A stretch of DNA of 64,000 nt from Nitrospira sp. (GTDB lineage Bacteria; Nitrospirota; Nitrospiria; Nitrospirales; Nitrospiraceae). The stretch spans positions 1,310,721 through 1,374,720 of the forward strand of contig JARFXR010000001.1 in NCBI GenBank assembly GCA_029194535.1, read 5' to 3'. The notes beneath the pieces were generated by a model. The model was not told the origin of the DNA. It saw only the letters and a program-made list of their open reading frames with translations, and searched no databases. The stretch's first letter is position 1. Each line of letters opens with the position of its first letter. Position numbers and translations under genes: made by a program. Positions 1 through 8,684 of the stretch are shown one piece after another.

Positions 1-1
1 G

Positions 2-763
2 ACGCATGTCGATCGGTCGATTATGGATCCGGGGACCTTTGCGCACACGGACGTCGTCGGAACCGGCGTGTTGCTGGAGGAAGCCAGGCGCGCCGGCATC
101 TCCCGGTTCCTGCAGGTCAGCACCGACGAAGTCTACGGCAGCGTCGAAACCGGAAGTTCGACGGAGGAGGCGCCGCTCGCTCCGCGCAGCCCCTATTCCG
201 CAAGCAAGGCCGGCGGGGAACTGCTCGTGTTGAGTTACTGGACGACGTTCGGCTTTCCGGTGATGGTGACGCGCGGCAGCAACACCTACGGCCCCAACCA
301 GTATCCGGAGAAGTTCATTCCCTTATTCATCACCAACGCGATCGACGACCAGGCGCTTCCGTTATATGGAGATGGGCGTCAGCGCCGTGATTGGCTGGCG
401 GTCGAGGATCATTGCGCGGCGATCGACCATGTATTGCTCCGGGGCGAGCCGGGGCAGATCTACAATATCGGCGGCGGCAACGAACGGGACAATATCACCG
501 TTGCGGAGCGGCTGCTGGCCTGCCTCGGCAAGCCGACCCGGCTCATCCAATTCGTCCGTGACCGTCCGGGACACGATCGGCGTTATGCGGTCGATTGCGC
601 CAAGCTGCAGCGGCTTGGATGGCAGCCGTCCGTCTCGTTCGACGATGGGCTGAAGGCCACCGTCGAATGGTACCGGACGCATGAATCCTGGTGGCGTCCC
701 CTCAAGTCGGGCGAGTTCCGTCGCTATTATGAGGAGCAATACGGGAAGCGACTCACAGATTAG
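2..763 (+). CDS. rfbB: dTDP-glucose 4,6-dehydratase, C-terminal part (5' end outside window)
   Basis: Converts dTDP-glucose to dTDP-4-keto-6-deoxyglucose, the second step of dTDP-L-rhamnose synthesis, in the cytoplasm. The reading frame is open from base 2 with no start. Its first residues, THVDRSIMDP, are the interior motif of the family, so roughly the N-terminal quarter, including the NAD-binding GxxGxxG, lies upstream of the window. Visible motifs are TDEVYGS and the short-chain dehydrogenase YxxxK as YSASK. The C-terminal half carries the usual substrate-binding segment RGSNTYGPNQ. The rhamnose gene rfbD follows 67 bases downstream. The ATG at 23 is an internal methionine, not a start. 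Other NDP-sugar epimerases/dehydratases are possible but the motif set fits RfbB best. Confidence 0.93.
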   Translation, partial: THVDRSIMDPGTFAHTDVVGTGVLLEEARRAGISRFLQVSTDEVYGSVETGSSTEEAPLAPRSPYSASKAGGELLVLSYWTTFGFPVMVTRGSNTYGPNQYPEKFIPLFITNAIDDQALPLYGDGRQRRDWLAVEDHCAAIDHVLLRGEPGQIYNIGGGNERDNITVAERLLACLGKPTRLIQFVRDRPGHDRRYAVDCAKLQRLGWQPSVSFDDGLKATVEWYRTHESWWRPLKSGEFRRYYEEQYGKRLTD

Positions 764-830
764 GCTGAGGTTGAGGCTGACTCCTCCTGAAGCGCACTTG
801 ACCTGAACCACAACCTGAACCTTTCTTAAT

Positions 831-1685
831 ATGCGCATCTTAATTACCGGCGCACAAGGCCAACTTGGTTTCGCATTGCGGCAGGCGCTTAGAAGCGAGA
901 CCCTGATCCTGAAGGACTTGCCCGAGTTCGATGTGACGGCCCCGTCGTGTGAGGAGCAGATCGTTCAAGCCCGGCCCGACGTCGTGGTGCACGCCGCCGC
1001 CTATACCAATGTTGATGGAGCGGAGCGGGAACCGGACCAGGCCAGGGCGGTCAACGTCGCGGGGACGACCGCCGTGGCGCGCGCGGCGGGGCGGATCGGC
1101 AGCAGGTTGATCTACATTTCGACGGACTACGTGTTCGACGGCGTCAAGGCCGCGCCGTATACGGAAGAAGATCTTACCAACCCCCTCAACGTGTACGGCC
1201 GGTCGAAGCAGGAAGGGGAAGCGGCGGCCGCCGAACAGTGCGAGAATTGCCTCGTCGTCCGCACGGCCTGGCTTTACGGACAGGGTGGACAGAATTTCGT
1301 CAAGACGATCATGCGGCTCGCCGGCGAACGGCCGACGCTGGAGGTCGTGGCGGACCAGCGGGGATGTCCGACGTTCGCCGACGATCTGGTTCACGCGCTG
1401 TGCGACCTGATCCCAAGCAGGCTCACGGGAGTCTGTCACGCGACGAACAGCGGAAGCAGCACGTGGTACGAATTCGCCGACACGATTGTGCGGCTGGCCG
1501 GTGGCGCAGCCGTGGTCCGTCCGATCACCACCGCTGAATCCTCGCGTCCGGCGAAGCGTCCTCCGTACAGCGTCTTGGCGTATGGACGTCTGGGACTGGT
1601 GCGGCCTCCCCTGCCGGATTGGCGCGATGCGCTGCATCGGTTCATGAGACAGAGCCGTTCGTCCGGTCCGGCGGTGCGCTCGTAA
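831..1685 (+). CDS. rfbD: dTDP-4-dehydrorhamnose reductase
   Basis: NAD(P)H-dependent reductase that makes dTDP-L-rhamnose from dTDP-4-dehydrorhamnose, the last step of the pathway, in the cytoplasm. The 284-residue protein has the N-terminal Rossmann motif GAQGQLG (residues about 7-13), the STDYVFDG motif near residue 100 and the catalytic YxxxK as YGRSK near residue 122. Length is normal for the family. It follows rfbB and is followed by a terminator-like hairpin, so it probably closes a rhamnose operon whose rfbA and rfbC would lie upstream of the window. There is no strong Shine-Dalgarno sequence before the ATG. Confidence 0.95.
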   Translation: MRILITGAQGQLGFALRQALRSETLILKDLPEFDVTAPSCEEQIVQARPDVVVHAAAYTNVDGAEREPDQARAVNVAGTTAVARAAGRIGSRLIYISTDYVFDGVKAAPYTEEDLTNPLNVYGRSKQEGEAAAAEQCENCLVVRTAWLYGQGGQNFVKTIMRLAGERPTLEVVADQRGCPTFADDLVHALCDLIPSRLTGVCHATNSGSSTWYEFADTIVRLAGGAAVVRPITTAESSRPAKRPPYSVLAYGRLGLVRPPLPDWRDALHRFMRQSRSSGPAVRS

Positions 1686-1725
1686 GGCGGCGCCTCGGTG
1701 CGCGGGCCGCCGAAGGTTTTTTGTT
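1686..1725 (+). terminator. Rho-independent terminator after rfbD
   Basis: Begins right after the rfbD stop codon. A GGCGGC / GCCGCC stem (1686-1691 with 1706-1711) is followed within five bases by a run of six T (1717-1722). It would separate the rhamnose genes from the following promoter. Confidence 0.6.
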
Positions 1726-1752
1726 TGCACCGTCGCGTCGAGTCGGTATGAT
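1725..1752 (+). promoter_or_regulatory. Candidate sigma-70-type promoter for the KdsC-like/manC/manB genes
   Basis: TTGCAC (1725-1730) and TATGAT (1747-1752) are separated by 16 bases and lie just after the terminator and 35 bases before the next start codon. Called by eye only. Confidence 0.35.
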
Positions 1753-1787
1753 GACGGCGTGAGCGACCCCGAGGGACGTCCATCACA

Positions 1788-2339
1788 ATGACCAAATCTC
1801 GAGCCGCCACGCGTCGCGGTCAGAAGGCGGCCGGCAAGGGGCTCGCTGGCAAGCTCAAGGGGATTCGGTTGTTTGCGACCGACGTCGACGGGGTGCTGAC
1901 CGACGGCGGCATGTACTATGCCGAATCCGGAGACGAGTGGAAAAAATTCAACACCCGCGACGGGATGGGAATCAAACTGCTCCAGCGCGCGGGACTACTG
2001 ACCGCGATCGTGACCCAGGAACGCACCAAGCTGGTCGCCAGGCGCGCTGAAAAGCTGGCGATCCCGGAGGTGCATCAGGGCGTGATGGACAAGCTGGCCC
2101 TGATCCGGGAGATGGCGGCCAGACACGGGTTGACGATGGAGCAGGTGGCGTACATCGGCGACGACATCAACGATCTCGCCACCCTCAAGGCGGCCGGCTT
2201 TTCGGCGGCTCCGTTCGACGGGGTGCGGCAGGTGGTCACGGCGGTCGATTACGTGTGTCGCAAGAAGGGCGGCGAAGGAGCCGTTCGGGAAGTCATCGAC
2301 ATGATTCTTGATGCGCGCAGCGGTTTCGGGGAGGGCTAG
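1788..2339 (+). CDS. KdsC-like HAD-family phosphatase (3-deoxy-D-manno-octulosonate 8-phosphate phosphatase type)
   Basis: Small HAD phosphatase of the KdsC group, which dephosphorylates KDO-8-phosphate in lipopolysaccharide core synthesis. The 183-residue protein has a basic Lys/Arg/Ala-rich N-terminus of about 28 residues, then the HAD motif I DVDGVLTDGG (near residue 32), and motif IV as IGDDINDL (near residue 123). There is no cap domain, typical of the C0 tetrameric KdsC group. No kdsA, kdsB or kdsD is beside it. It sits between rhamnose and GDP-mannose genes, so another sugar phosphate substrate is possible. The basic N-terminal extension is longer than usual. The start ATG follows the candidate promoter by about 35 bases. 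Confidence 0.82.
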   Translation: MTKSRAATRRGQKAAGKGLAGKLKGIRLFATDVDGVLTDGGMYYAESGDEWKKFNTRDGMGIKLLQRAGLLTAIVTQERTKLVARRAEKLAIPEVHQGVMDKLALIREMAARHGLTMEQVAYIGDDINDLATLKAAGFSAAPFDGVRQVVTAVDYVCRKKGGEGAVREVIDMILDARSGFGEG

Positions 2340-2343
2340 TCGA

Positions 2344-3795
2344 ATGAAGGATCGAACGGCGGTATATCCCGTCATCATGGCGGGCGGCAGCGGCACCAGA
2401 TTCTGGCCGTTGAGCCGGCATCTGTTTCCCAAACAGCTGCTTCGCATCATCGGCGATGAGACCTTGATCCAGCAGACGATGAGACGGGTGATTCATGCGG
2501 CGCCGGCCGAACGGGTATTGATCTCGACCAATCCAGCTCAGGCGGAGTCGATCCGGATTCAACTCGGGGAATGGAAGGATGCGATCAAGGACAACTTCGT
2601 GCTCGAGCCGGAAGGCAGGAACACGGCTCCCGCCATCGCCCTGGCCGCGCTGGAACTGGTCCGCCGCGATCCGGACGCGGTGATGCTGGTCGTGCCTGCG
2701 GATCATATCGTCAAGGGGCAGAAGGAGTTCGACGCCGCAGTCGGGCTTGCGGCGGAGCTGGCCGCGCAGGGATATCTCGTGACGTTCGGCATCAAGCCGA
2801 CCAGACCCGAAACCGGCTACGGCTATATCAAGCCCAACAAACGGGTCACCGTCGGCACACAGGGGAAGCTCAAGGGCCATCCGGTGAGCCGTTTCGTGGA
2901 AAAGCCCAACGCCGCCAAGGCGGTGCAGTACATGAAGGCGAAGGAATACTACTGGAACAGCGGCATGTTCGTCTGGCGGGCCGCGACGATCCTCGAGGAA
3001 GTCCGGCGCCATCAACCGGCGCTGTTCAAGGGGATGGCACGCATCCGCGAGTTGATGCGGGCGGGAGGGATGAGAGGGGCGATCGACAAAGAATACAAGA
3101 AACTGGCTCCGGTGTCCGTCGATACCGGGGTCATGGAGCGGTCCACCAAGTCGGCCGTCGTGCCGGTCGCCTTTGAATGGTCGGATGTCGGGAGTTGGGG
3201 CAGCCTCGACGAGGTGGCTCCCAAGGACAAGGCCGGCAACATCGTCGGAGGCCGGGTCGTTGATCTCGGCAGCCGACGGTCCGTCGTCTACGGAGACCGA
3301 CGCGTCGTGGCGACGATCGGGTTGACCGACATGGTGGTGGTCGATACTCCCGATGCCACGCTGGTCTGTCCGAAGAACCGGGCCCAGGATGTGAAGAAGG
3401 TCGTGGACATCCTCAAGCAGCAGGGCGCTCCCGAGCATCTCGAACACGTCACCGTCCATCGGCCGTGGGGATCCTATACCGTGCTGGAGGAAGGGGACGG
3501 GTACAAGGTGAAGCGAGTGACGGTGAAACCGGGCGGGAGATTGTCGCTGCAATTGCATCACCGGAGGAGCGAGCATTGGGTGGTCATCGCCGGCACGGCA
3601 AAGGTGACCAGGGGCGACGACGTCTTCGATCTCCAAGTCGGGCAGAGCACGGCCATTCCGGTCGAGACGCGTCACCGCCTGGAGAATTTCGGCCGCAACA
3701 CGCTGCACATCATCGAAGTGCAGAACGGGCCGTATCTCGGCGAGGATGATATCGTCCGGTTCAAGGACGAGTACGGACGGACCGCGCAGGGTTGA
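2344..3795 (+). CDS. manC: Mannose-1-phosphate guanylyltransferase / mannose-6-phosphate isomerase (type II PMI)
   Basis: Bifunctional cytoplasmic enzyme that isomerises fructose-6-phosphate to mannose-6-phosphate and makes GDP-mannose from mannose-1-phosphate and GTP. The N-terminal nucleotidyltransferase domain carries GGSGTRFWPLSR (about residues 14-25) and FVEKP (about 184). The C-terminal cupin isomerase domain carries HHRRSEHWVV near residue 404. I chose the ATG at 2344 because GGGGAGGG precedes it and because the in-frame ATG at 2308 would overlap the upstream gene by 32 bases. From this start the protein has 483 residues, normal for the AlgA/ManC family. It works with the mutase encoded 18 bases downstream. 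Confidence 0.95.
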   Translation: MKDRTAVYPVIMAGGSGTRFWPLSRHLFPKQLLRIIGDETLIQQTMRRVIHAAPAERVLISTNPAQAESIRIQLGEWKDAIKDNFVLEPEGRNTAPAIALAALELVRRDPDAVMLVVPADHIVKGQKEFDAAVGLAAELAAQGYLVTFGIKPTRPETGYGYIKPNKRVTVGTQGKLKGHPVSRFVEKPNAAKAVQYMKAKEYYWNSGMFVWRAATILEEVRRHQPALFKGMARIRELMRAGGMRGAIDKEYKKLAPVSVDTGVMERSTKSAVVPVAFEWSDVGSWGSLDEVAPKDKAGNIVGGRVVDLGSRRSVVYGDRRVVATIGLTDMVVVDTPDATLVCPKNRAQDVKKVVDILKQQGAPEHLEHVTVHRPWGSYTVLEEGDGYKVKRVTVKPGGRLSLQLHHRRSEHWVVIAGTAKVTRGDDVFDLQVGQSTAIPVETRHRLENFGRNTLHIIEVQNGPYLGEDDIVRFKDEYGRTAQG

Positions 3796-3813
3796 GTCGG
3801 AGCAGGAGCCGGC

Positions 3814-5214
3814 ATGGGGCTTTTTCGAGAGTATGATCTGCGGGGCATCGTCGGCAAGGAGCTGACCGACCCGATCGCCGAACAGGTAGGACGCGCCTAT
3901 GCCACCTATGTCAAGGATCGGGATGTGAAGACGATCTCCGTCGGCCGTGACGGCCGGCTGAGCTCTCCCGGGCTTTTTCAGGCGCTGGTGCGGGGACTGC
4001 TCGGCGGCGGGTTGAATATCGTGGACGTCGGCGTTTGTCCCTCCCCGTTGGTCTATTTCTCGCTGTTCACCTTGCCGGTCGAGGGTGGGATCATGATCAC
4101 CGGCAGCCACAACGCGGCCGAATACAACGGGTTCAAGATCTGCGTCGGCAAGGAGGCCATTCACGGAGAGGCGATTCAGGACCTTCGCCGCATCTTGGAG
4201 GCCGGCCGGTTCGTCTCCGGACAGGGTCGGTTGTCCGAGCACCCGATCATTCCCGACTATCTCGCCTACATCAAGCGCAGTTTCCCTGATGTCAACGGCA
4301 AACGGCTGCACGTCGTCATCGATTGCGGCAACGGGGCGGCGGCCCTGGTGGCCAAACAGGCGCTCGAATTGTTGGGTTGCCGCGTGACCGGGCTCTACTG
4401 CGACCTGGACGGTCGGTTTCCGAATCATCATCCCGATCCGACCGTGCTGGAAAATCTCCACGATCTGATGGAGGCCGTCAAGCGGCATCAGGCGGACGTA
4501 GGCATCGGCTACGACGGCGACGCCGACCGGATCGGGGCCATCGACGAACAAGGGCATGTGTTGTGGGGAGACCGACTGCTCGTGGTCTATGCGCGCGACA
4601 TCCTGGCCTCCAAGCCGGGGAGCACGATCATCTCGGAGGTGAAAGCCTCCCAGAGCCTGTATGACGATATCGCCAAACAGGGCGGTCGGCCGGTCATGTG
4701 GAAAACAGGCCATTCGCTGATCAAGTCCAAAATGAAAAGCGAAAATGCCGTATTGGCCGGCGAGATGTCGGGACACATGTTTTTCGCCGACCGCTATTTC
4801 GGTTATGATGACGCAATTTACGCGTCCTGCCGCCTGATCGAGATCCTGTCCAAGAGATCCCGACCTCTCTCCTCTCTCGTGGCGGACCTTCCACAGACTT
4901 CGGTGACGCCTGAGATCCGCGTCGACATGCCGGATACGGTCAAGTTCGACGTGGTCAAACGGGTCCACGAGCGCTTCGCCGGCTACCTCAAGACAGGGCA
5001 TGAAATCGGACAGTACCGCCTGCCGCTTCGCGACCTGGTCACGATCGACGGGGTACGTGCCATTTTCGACGACGGATGGGGCTTGATCCGCGCCTCCAAT
5101 ACGCAGCCGGCGCTGGTCTTGCGCTTCGAGGCGACCTCGCCCGCCCGCCTCAAGGCGATCCGCACCACGGTCGAGCATGAGTTGGCCGATGCGAAGCACT
5201 CATTGGGACAGTAG
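3814..5214 (+). CDS. manB: Phosphomannomutase / phosphoglucomutase
   Basis: Interconverts mannose-6-phosphate and mannose-1-phosphate (and probably glucose phosphates), linking the two activities of the preceding ManC. The 466-residue protein has the phosphoserine loop as TGSHNAAEYNGFK (about residues 96-108), the metal-binding loop as DGDADRIG (about 234-241) and the sugar-binding GEMSGH loop (about 316). The phosphoserine loop normally reads SHNP; here the Pro is Ala, while the serine is kept. GGAGCAGGAG precedes the ATG. The gene ends inside the first bases of an intergenic repeat. The AlgC-like length suggests dual mannose/glucose specificity, but this cannot be told from sequence alone. 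Confidence 0.92.
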   Translation: MGLFREYDLRGIVGKELTDPIAEQVGRAYATYVKDRDVKTISVGRDGRLSSPGLFQALVRGLLGGGLNIVDVGVCPSPLVYFSLFTLPVEGGIMITGSHNAAEYNGFKICVGKEAIHGEAIQDLRRILEAGRFVSGQGRLSEHPIIPDYLAYIKRSFPDVNGKRLHVVIDCGNGAAALVAKQALELLGCRVTGLYCDLDGRFPNHHPDPTVLENLHDLMEAVKRHQADVGIGYDGDADRIGAIDEQGHVLWGDRLLVVYARDILASKPGSTIISEVKASQSLYDDIAKQGGRPVMWKTGHSLIKSKMKSENAVLAGEMSGHMFFADRYFGYDDAIYASCRLIEILSKRSRPLSSLVADLPQTSVTPEIRVDMPDTVKFDVVKRVHERFAGYLKTGHEIGQYRLPLRDLVTIDGVRAIFDDGWGLIRASNTQPALVLRFEATSPARLKAIRTTVEHELADAKHSLGQ

Positions 5215-5480
5215 CAGGCTGTTGAGAAAGTCCGCCAGCGGCGTTCCCTGCCTTCGCCGAAGCGCTTCGCGCAGGCCGGTCGTGTCGCTCAGAGGCTCAG
5301 AGGGGACTGGCTCCCGCCGTAGCCTGGCGAAGGCGGGTGCCTGTCCCAGTTTCCAGCAACGGGGACAGTCGCCGATCGGAAGGGCGACAATCCCCGAGCT
5401 GCGGCCTTGCCTGTGGAATGGCGCGTGTTGGCGCGCCGGGGTTGGGCGGGTGAGAACCGAGGCCTTTCTGAACAGCCTGC
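5214..5480. repeat. Intergenic repeat family member A (longest copy)
   Basis: Bounded by a perfect 10-base inverted pair, GCAGGCTGTT (5214-5223) and AACAGCCTGC (5471-5480). Its left end reads on as GAGAAAGTCCGCCAGCG and its right end contains GAGGCCTTTCTG, both shared with copy C in the opposite orientation. Inside there is a 7-base stem CTGTCCC/GGGACAG around 5341-5370 and a GCTGCGGCCTTGC segment shared with copies D and E. No credible gene lies in it; it fills most of the gap between manB and the DUF3108 gene. Confidence 0.6.
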
Positions 5481-5564
5481 AGGGCATGCTGATGGCGTCC
5501 GTGACCTCAGACACGACTCCAGGTCCGAGGTCATCACGTAGTTTGTCAACACACTGTTAGCTCG

Positions 5565-6371
5565 TTGGTTCCCTCCTTCTCCCTGCAAACCGTTTCCCAT
5601 TCTACGGCGCGGTGGTTGCTCGCCGCCTCGCTCCTCGCCTCGCTCCTCGGAGATCCGGTTCGGACCCGGGCGGAGACCCGCCCGCTCTTGCCGGCCGTGC
5701 AGGCCGGCGAACGGCTGACCTATGAGCTGTCTTGGCTCAGCATCCTGGCCGGAACCGCCGTGCTCGAGGTTGCGGAGGCCGGCAACGCGCATGCTTCGCT
5801 CAAACTCATGATGACGGCGCAGTCCAGCCCGAAGGTCACCCGGTTCTATCCGGTGGACAATCGGGTGGAATCATTGGTGAGCCGCGACACGTTTCTCTCG
5901 GAACACATGACCTTCCATCGGCGGGAGGGCAAGCGCAAGAATGATTTCGACTACACCTTCCACCACGATCAAGAGACGGTGACCGCGGTCAAGGACGGCG
6001 CGTCGGAGACCCTGCCCATTCCTCCCGACACGTTCGACGCGATTTCCTGTCTGTACTATGTCCGCAGCCTCCCTCGGCTCACGCCGGGCACCACGGAATC
6101 GCTCAATGTTCACCATGACAAGAAGAACTACAAGCTCGAAGTACGTGTGGAGGGCATGGAAGCGATCAACGGCTCGTGGGGAAAGGCGGAGGCGATCCGC
6201 TTGTTGGTGATCATGCCGTTTCAAGGGATCTTTTTGAACCAGGGCAATATCCGCGTGTGGCTGACCAACGACGCCCGGCGCATTCCGCTGAGAATGAAGG
6301 CTCGAGTGATCATCGGCTCGATCGTGGCCGACCTCGTGAGCGGTCTGCCGGGCGGCGCGTCTCACCCTTGA
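5565..6371 (+). CDS. DUF3108 family exported protein
   Basis: Secreted or periplasmic protein of unknown function. The N-terminus has a short polar stretch, an Arg at residue 16, a hydrophobic segment LLAASLLASLL and an Ala-ending probable cleavage site near residue 36, so it is a likely Sec substrate. The rest (AGERLTYELSWLSILAGTA, then a beta-rich body) matches my recollection of DUF3108, a beta-sandwich family found in many Gram-negative bacteria. The start is uncertain: I used the TTG at 5565, which gives the signal peptide an n-region, but it has no clear ribosome-binding site. The gene stands alone between a repeat and fbp. A hairpin TCACCCTT/AAGGGTGA (6362-6379) spans its stop codon and may end its transcript. 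Confidence 0.72.
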   Translation: MVPSFSLQTVSHSTARWLLAASLLASLLGDPVRTRAETRPLLPAVQAGERLTYELSWLSILAGTAVLEVAEAGNAHASLKLMMTAQSSPKVTRFYPVDNRVESLVSRDTFLSEHMTFHRREGKRKNDFDYTFHHDQETVTAVKDGASETLPIPPDTFDAISCLYYVRSLPRLTPGTTESLNVHHDKKNYKLEVRVEGMEAINGSWGKAEAIRLLVIMPFQGIFLNQGNIRVWLTNDARRIPLRMKARVIIGSIVADLVSGLPGGASHP

Positions 6372-6388
6372 AAGGGTGACATGTTTCA

Positions 6389-6418
6389 TTGCTCGTCCCG
6401 TCGCAGACAGGCTATAAT
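6389..6418 (+). promoter_or_regulatory. Candidate promoter for fbp
   Basis: A perfect TATAAT (6413-6418) follows TTGCTC (6389-6394) at 18-base spacing, 57 bases before the chosen fbp start codon and just after the end of the previous gene. Confidence 0.5.
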
Positions 6419-6475
6419 TGCCTGCGATCATCCCATTCGGACAGGGTTCGCGGGCCCTTCAGACGCCGCTCATTC

Positions 6476-7477
6476 ATGGCACTTCATTCGCTGACGCTTG
6501 AGCAGTACTTCAATCGAAGCCACATGGACGTCCCGGGAGGGGGCGCCCTCTTCACGACCCTCCTGTCGCACGTGGGATTGGTGGGCAAGCTCCTGTCCCG
6601 CGACCTTCGCCTGGCCGGTCTCCTCAATGTGCTCGGCACGAGCGGGGATACGAACGTGCAGGGCGAAGCGGTCAAGAAACTGGATCAAATCGCCAACGAA
6701 ACCTGCGTGCAGGTCTTCCAGCGGAGCGACGTCGTGTGCGCCCTCGCCTCGGAGGAAATGGAAAAGCCGGTGATCGTTTCGAAGCCGGGGCCGCAGGCGC
6801 CGTATATGGTCCTGTTCGATCCCCTCGACGGCTCCTCGAATACCGATGTCAACATGCCGCTCGGGTCCATATTTTCGATCGTCACCCACCAGCCGGCCGA
6901 CCGGGCGCCGGGAGAGCGGGACCTGTTGCGGAAGGGTACGGATCAGCTGGCGGCCGGCTATCTCCTCTTCGGCCCCAGCACGATCTTCGTCGTGGCCACG
7001 GGAAAAGGCGTGCACGGGTTTACGCTCGATCCGGGACTCGGCGAGTATCTGCTGTCGCACGAGCACATGACGATCCCGACTCGCGGCAAGATCTACGCGG
7101 TGAATGAGGGAAATTATCGGAAGTGGCCCGACGGGACGAAGCGGTATTTCGATCAGTTGAAGACGGACGATAAGGCGACCGGGCGGCCCTATACCGGGCG
7201 CTATTCAGGCTGCCTGGTCGCCGACGTGCATCGTATTCTACTCAACGGAGGCATCTATCTGTATCCGGCGGAGGCCAAGAAGCCGGAAGGGAAACTCCGG
7301 CTGCTCTATGAGGCGAACCCTCTGGCGCTGATCGTCGAGCAGGCAGGCGGACTGGCGAGCACGGGAACAAAGCGGATTCTCGACGTCGAACCGGAGCGGT
7401 TGCATCAGCGGGTTCCGCTTCTGATCGGGAGCCGGGACGACGTGCGGGAGGCGGAAGCCTTTTTTGCCAAGTCGTAA
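6476..7477 (+). CDS. fbp: Fructose-1,6-bisphosphatase class I
   Basis: Hydrolyses fructose-1,6-bisphosphate to fructose-6-phosphate, the committed step of gluconeogenesis, in the cytoplasm. Family signatures are the metal site DPLDGSSN (near residue 120) and the class I signature GKLRLLYEANPLALIVEQAG near residue 272. I chose the ATG at 6476, giving 333 residues beginning MALHSLTLEQYF, because class I enzymes begin this way. An upstream in-frame start at 6389 would add 29 residues that overlap the promoter. A class I aldolase gene follows 146 bases downstream, so the two consecutive gluconeogenic steps are encoded together. An autotroph would also use this enzyme to move fixed carbon to hexoses. 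Confidence 0.95.
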   Translation: MALHSLTLEQYFNRSHMDVPGGGALFTTLLSHVGLVGKLLSRDLRLAGLLNVLGTSGDTNVQGEAVKKLDQIANETCVQVFQRSDVVCALASEEMEKPVIVSKPGPQAPYMVLFDPLDGSSNTDVNMPLGSIFSIVTHQPADRAPGERDLLRKGTDQLAAGYLLFGPSTIFVVATGKGVHGFTLDPGLGEYLLSHEHMTIPTRGKIYAVNEGNYRKWPDGTKRYFDQLKTDDKATGRPYTGRYSGCLVADVHRILLNGGIYLYPAEAKKPEGKLRLLYEANPLALIVEQAGGLASTGTKRILDVEPERLHQRVPLLIGSRDDVREAEAFFAKS

Positions 7478-7592
7478 GGGGCCTCATGCGGTCCTGGAGC
7501 GGGAGTCCGTGCCCCCCGCGACCTGCCGAGAGCGTGGCGTGAATTCTGCGGTCTTAGGCCGAGGCGTTGCGAAACGAGAAATGAGTTGAAGG

Positions 7593-7606
7593 GCTGTTTC
7601 AACAGC
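7593..7606. repeat. Short hairpin, possible stub of the intergenic repeat family (B)
   Basis: GCTGTT TC AACAGC is a perfect inverted pair and equals the two outer ends of repeat A placed back to back. It may be a deletion remnant of that family. It sits 18 bases before the aldolase start codon, so it could also affect translation of that gene. Confidence 0.35.
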
Positions 7607-7623
7607 TCGATTGGGAGGGACAC

Positions 7624-8547
7624 ATGGCTGACAGGATTCAAGAGATTTTAAGTTGGTACGGCAGCGACAACGCAGGGACCAAGACCAACATCGCGCGCCT
7701 CCTGCGGAGCGGAAAGCTCGGGGGCACAGGCAAGCTCGTCATTCTTCCCGTGGATCAGGGATTCGAGCACGGCCCAGCCAGAAGCTTTGCGCCGAATGCG
7801 GCGGGGTACGATCCGCTGTATCATTTCCAATTGGCCATCGACGCCGGGTGCAATGCCTACGCGGCCCCGTTGGGGTTCTTGGAAGCGGGAGCGAGCCATT
7901 TCGCCGGCCAGATCCCGCTGATCTTGAAACTGAACAATCACGACGTGTTGCACGACGACAAGGATCCGCTTCCTTCCGTCACCGGCAGCGTCCGTGATGC
8001 GCTTCGGCTGGGATGCGCGGCCGTCGGCTTCACGATCTATCCAGGATCGGCCCACTGCAACGCCATGTACGAGCAATTGCGCGCCATCGGGGAGGAAGCG
8101 AAGGACAACGGGCTTGCGTTGGTGGTGTGGTCGTATCCCCGCGGCTCCGCCCTCAGCAAGGAAGGCGAGACGGCGATCGACGTGGTGGCCTATGCGGCGC
8201 AGATCGCGGCGCAGTTGGGCGCGCATGTCATCAAGGTGAAACTCCCCAGCGCCCATCTCGAACAGGCCGCGGCCAAGAAGGTGTATGAGTCGACGCAGAT
8301 TCCCATCAAGACGCTGGCGGAGCGGGTGAAGCACGTCATCCAGAGCTCGTTCGACGGGCGCCGAATCGTGATTTTCTCCGGCGGGGCGAAGGCCGAGGAT
8401 CAGAACGTCTTCGAGGAGGCCCGCGCCATCCGTGAAGGCGGCGGGTTCGGTTCCATCATCGGGCGGAACTCGTTCCAGCGGCCGAAGGCGGACGCAGTCA
8501 AGTTTCTGCACACGATCATGGGTATCTACGCCGGCGAAATCCGATAG
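7624..8547 (+). CDS. Fructose-bisphosphate aldolase class I (archaeal/DhnA type)
   Basis: Reversible condensation of dihydroxyacetone phosphate and glyceraldehyde-3-phosphate to fructose-1,6-bisphosphate through a Schiff base. The 307-residue TIM-barrel protein has LPVDQGFEHGPARSF near residue 41 and IKVKLPS near residue 203; the Lys in this strand is the likely Schiff-base residue. It belongs to the DhnA/FbaB type rather than the zinc-dependent class II type. The start is well supported by GGGAGGGA six bases upstream. It follows fbp, as expected for gluconeogenesis. It is a single-function aldolase, because a separate FBPase gene is present, and so differs from the bifunctional archaeal FBPA/P. 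Confidence 0.92.
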   Translation: MADRIQEILSWYGSDNAGTKTNIARLLRSGKLGGTGKLVILPVDQGFEHGPARSFAPNAAGYDPLYHFQLAIDAGCNAYAAPLGFLEAGASHFAGQIPLILKLNNHDVLHDDKDPLPSVTGSVRDALRLGCAAVGFTIYPGSAHCNAMYEQLRAIGEEAKDNGLALVVWSYPRGSALSKEGETAIDVVAYAAQIAAQLGAHVIKVKLPSAHLEQAAAKKVYESTQIPIKTLAERVKHVIQSSFDGRRIVIFSGGAKAEDQNVFEEARAIREGGGFGSIIGRNSFQRPKADAVKFLHTIMGIYAGEIR

Positions 8548-8684
8548 CAACCGATCGAGTGAACCGACCGCGGCGCGGTGCTCCGGGCCGAGGGACGGAC
8601 GCGGGTCGCGGCAGCTGAAGTCTCGTTCGGGAGCGAGGTCGTGACGGCAATCCAAAGGTCACCGCATTTCGCCGAGGATCACGG

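Noticed and set aside
2293-5199. Long antisense open frame (about 970 codons) opposite manC and manB
   Set aside because: It mirrors two well-supported enzymes on the plus strand; in GC-rich DNA such antisense frames are common. Its translation is rich in His, Asp, Arg and Pro with no domain.
5177-5560. Open frames on both strands in the manB-DUF3108 gap
   Set aside because: They lie within repeat A; the translated sequences show no family and no ribosome site.
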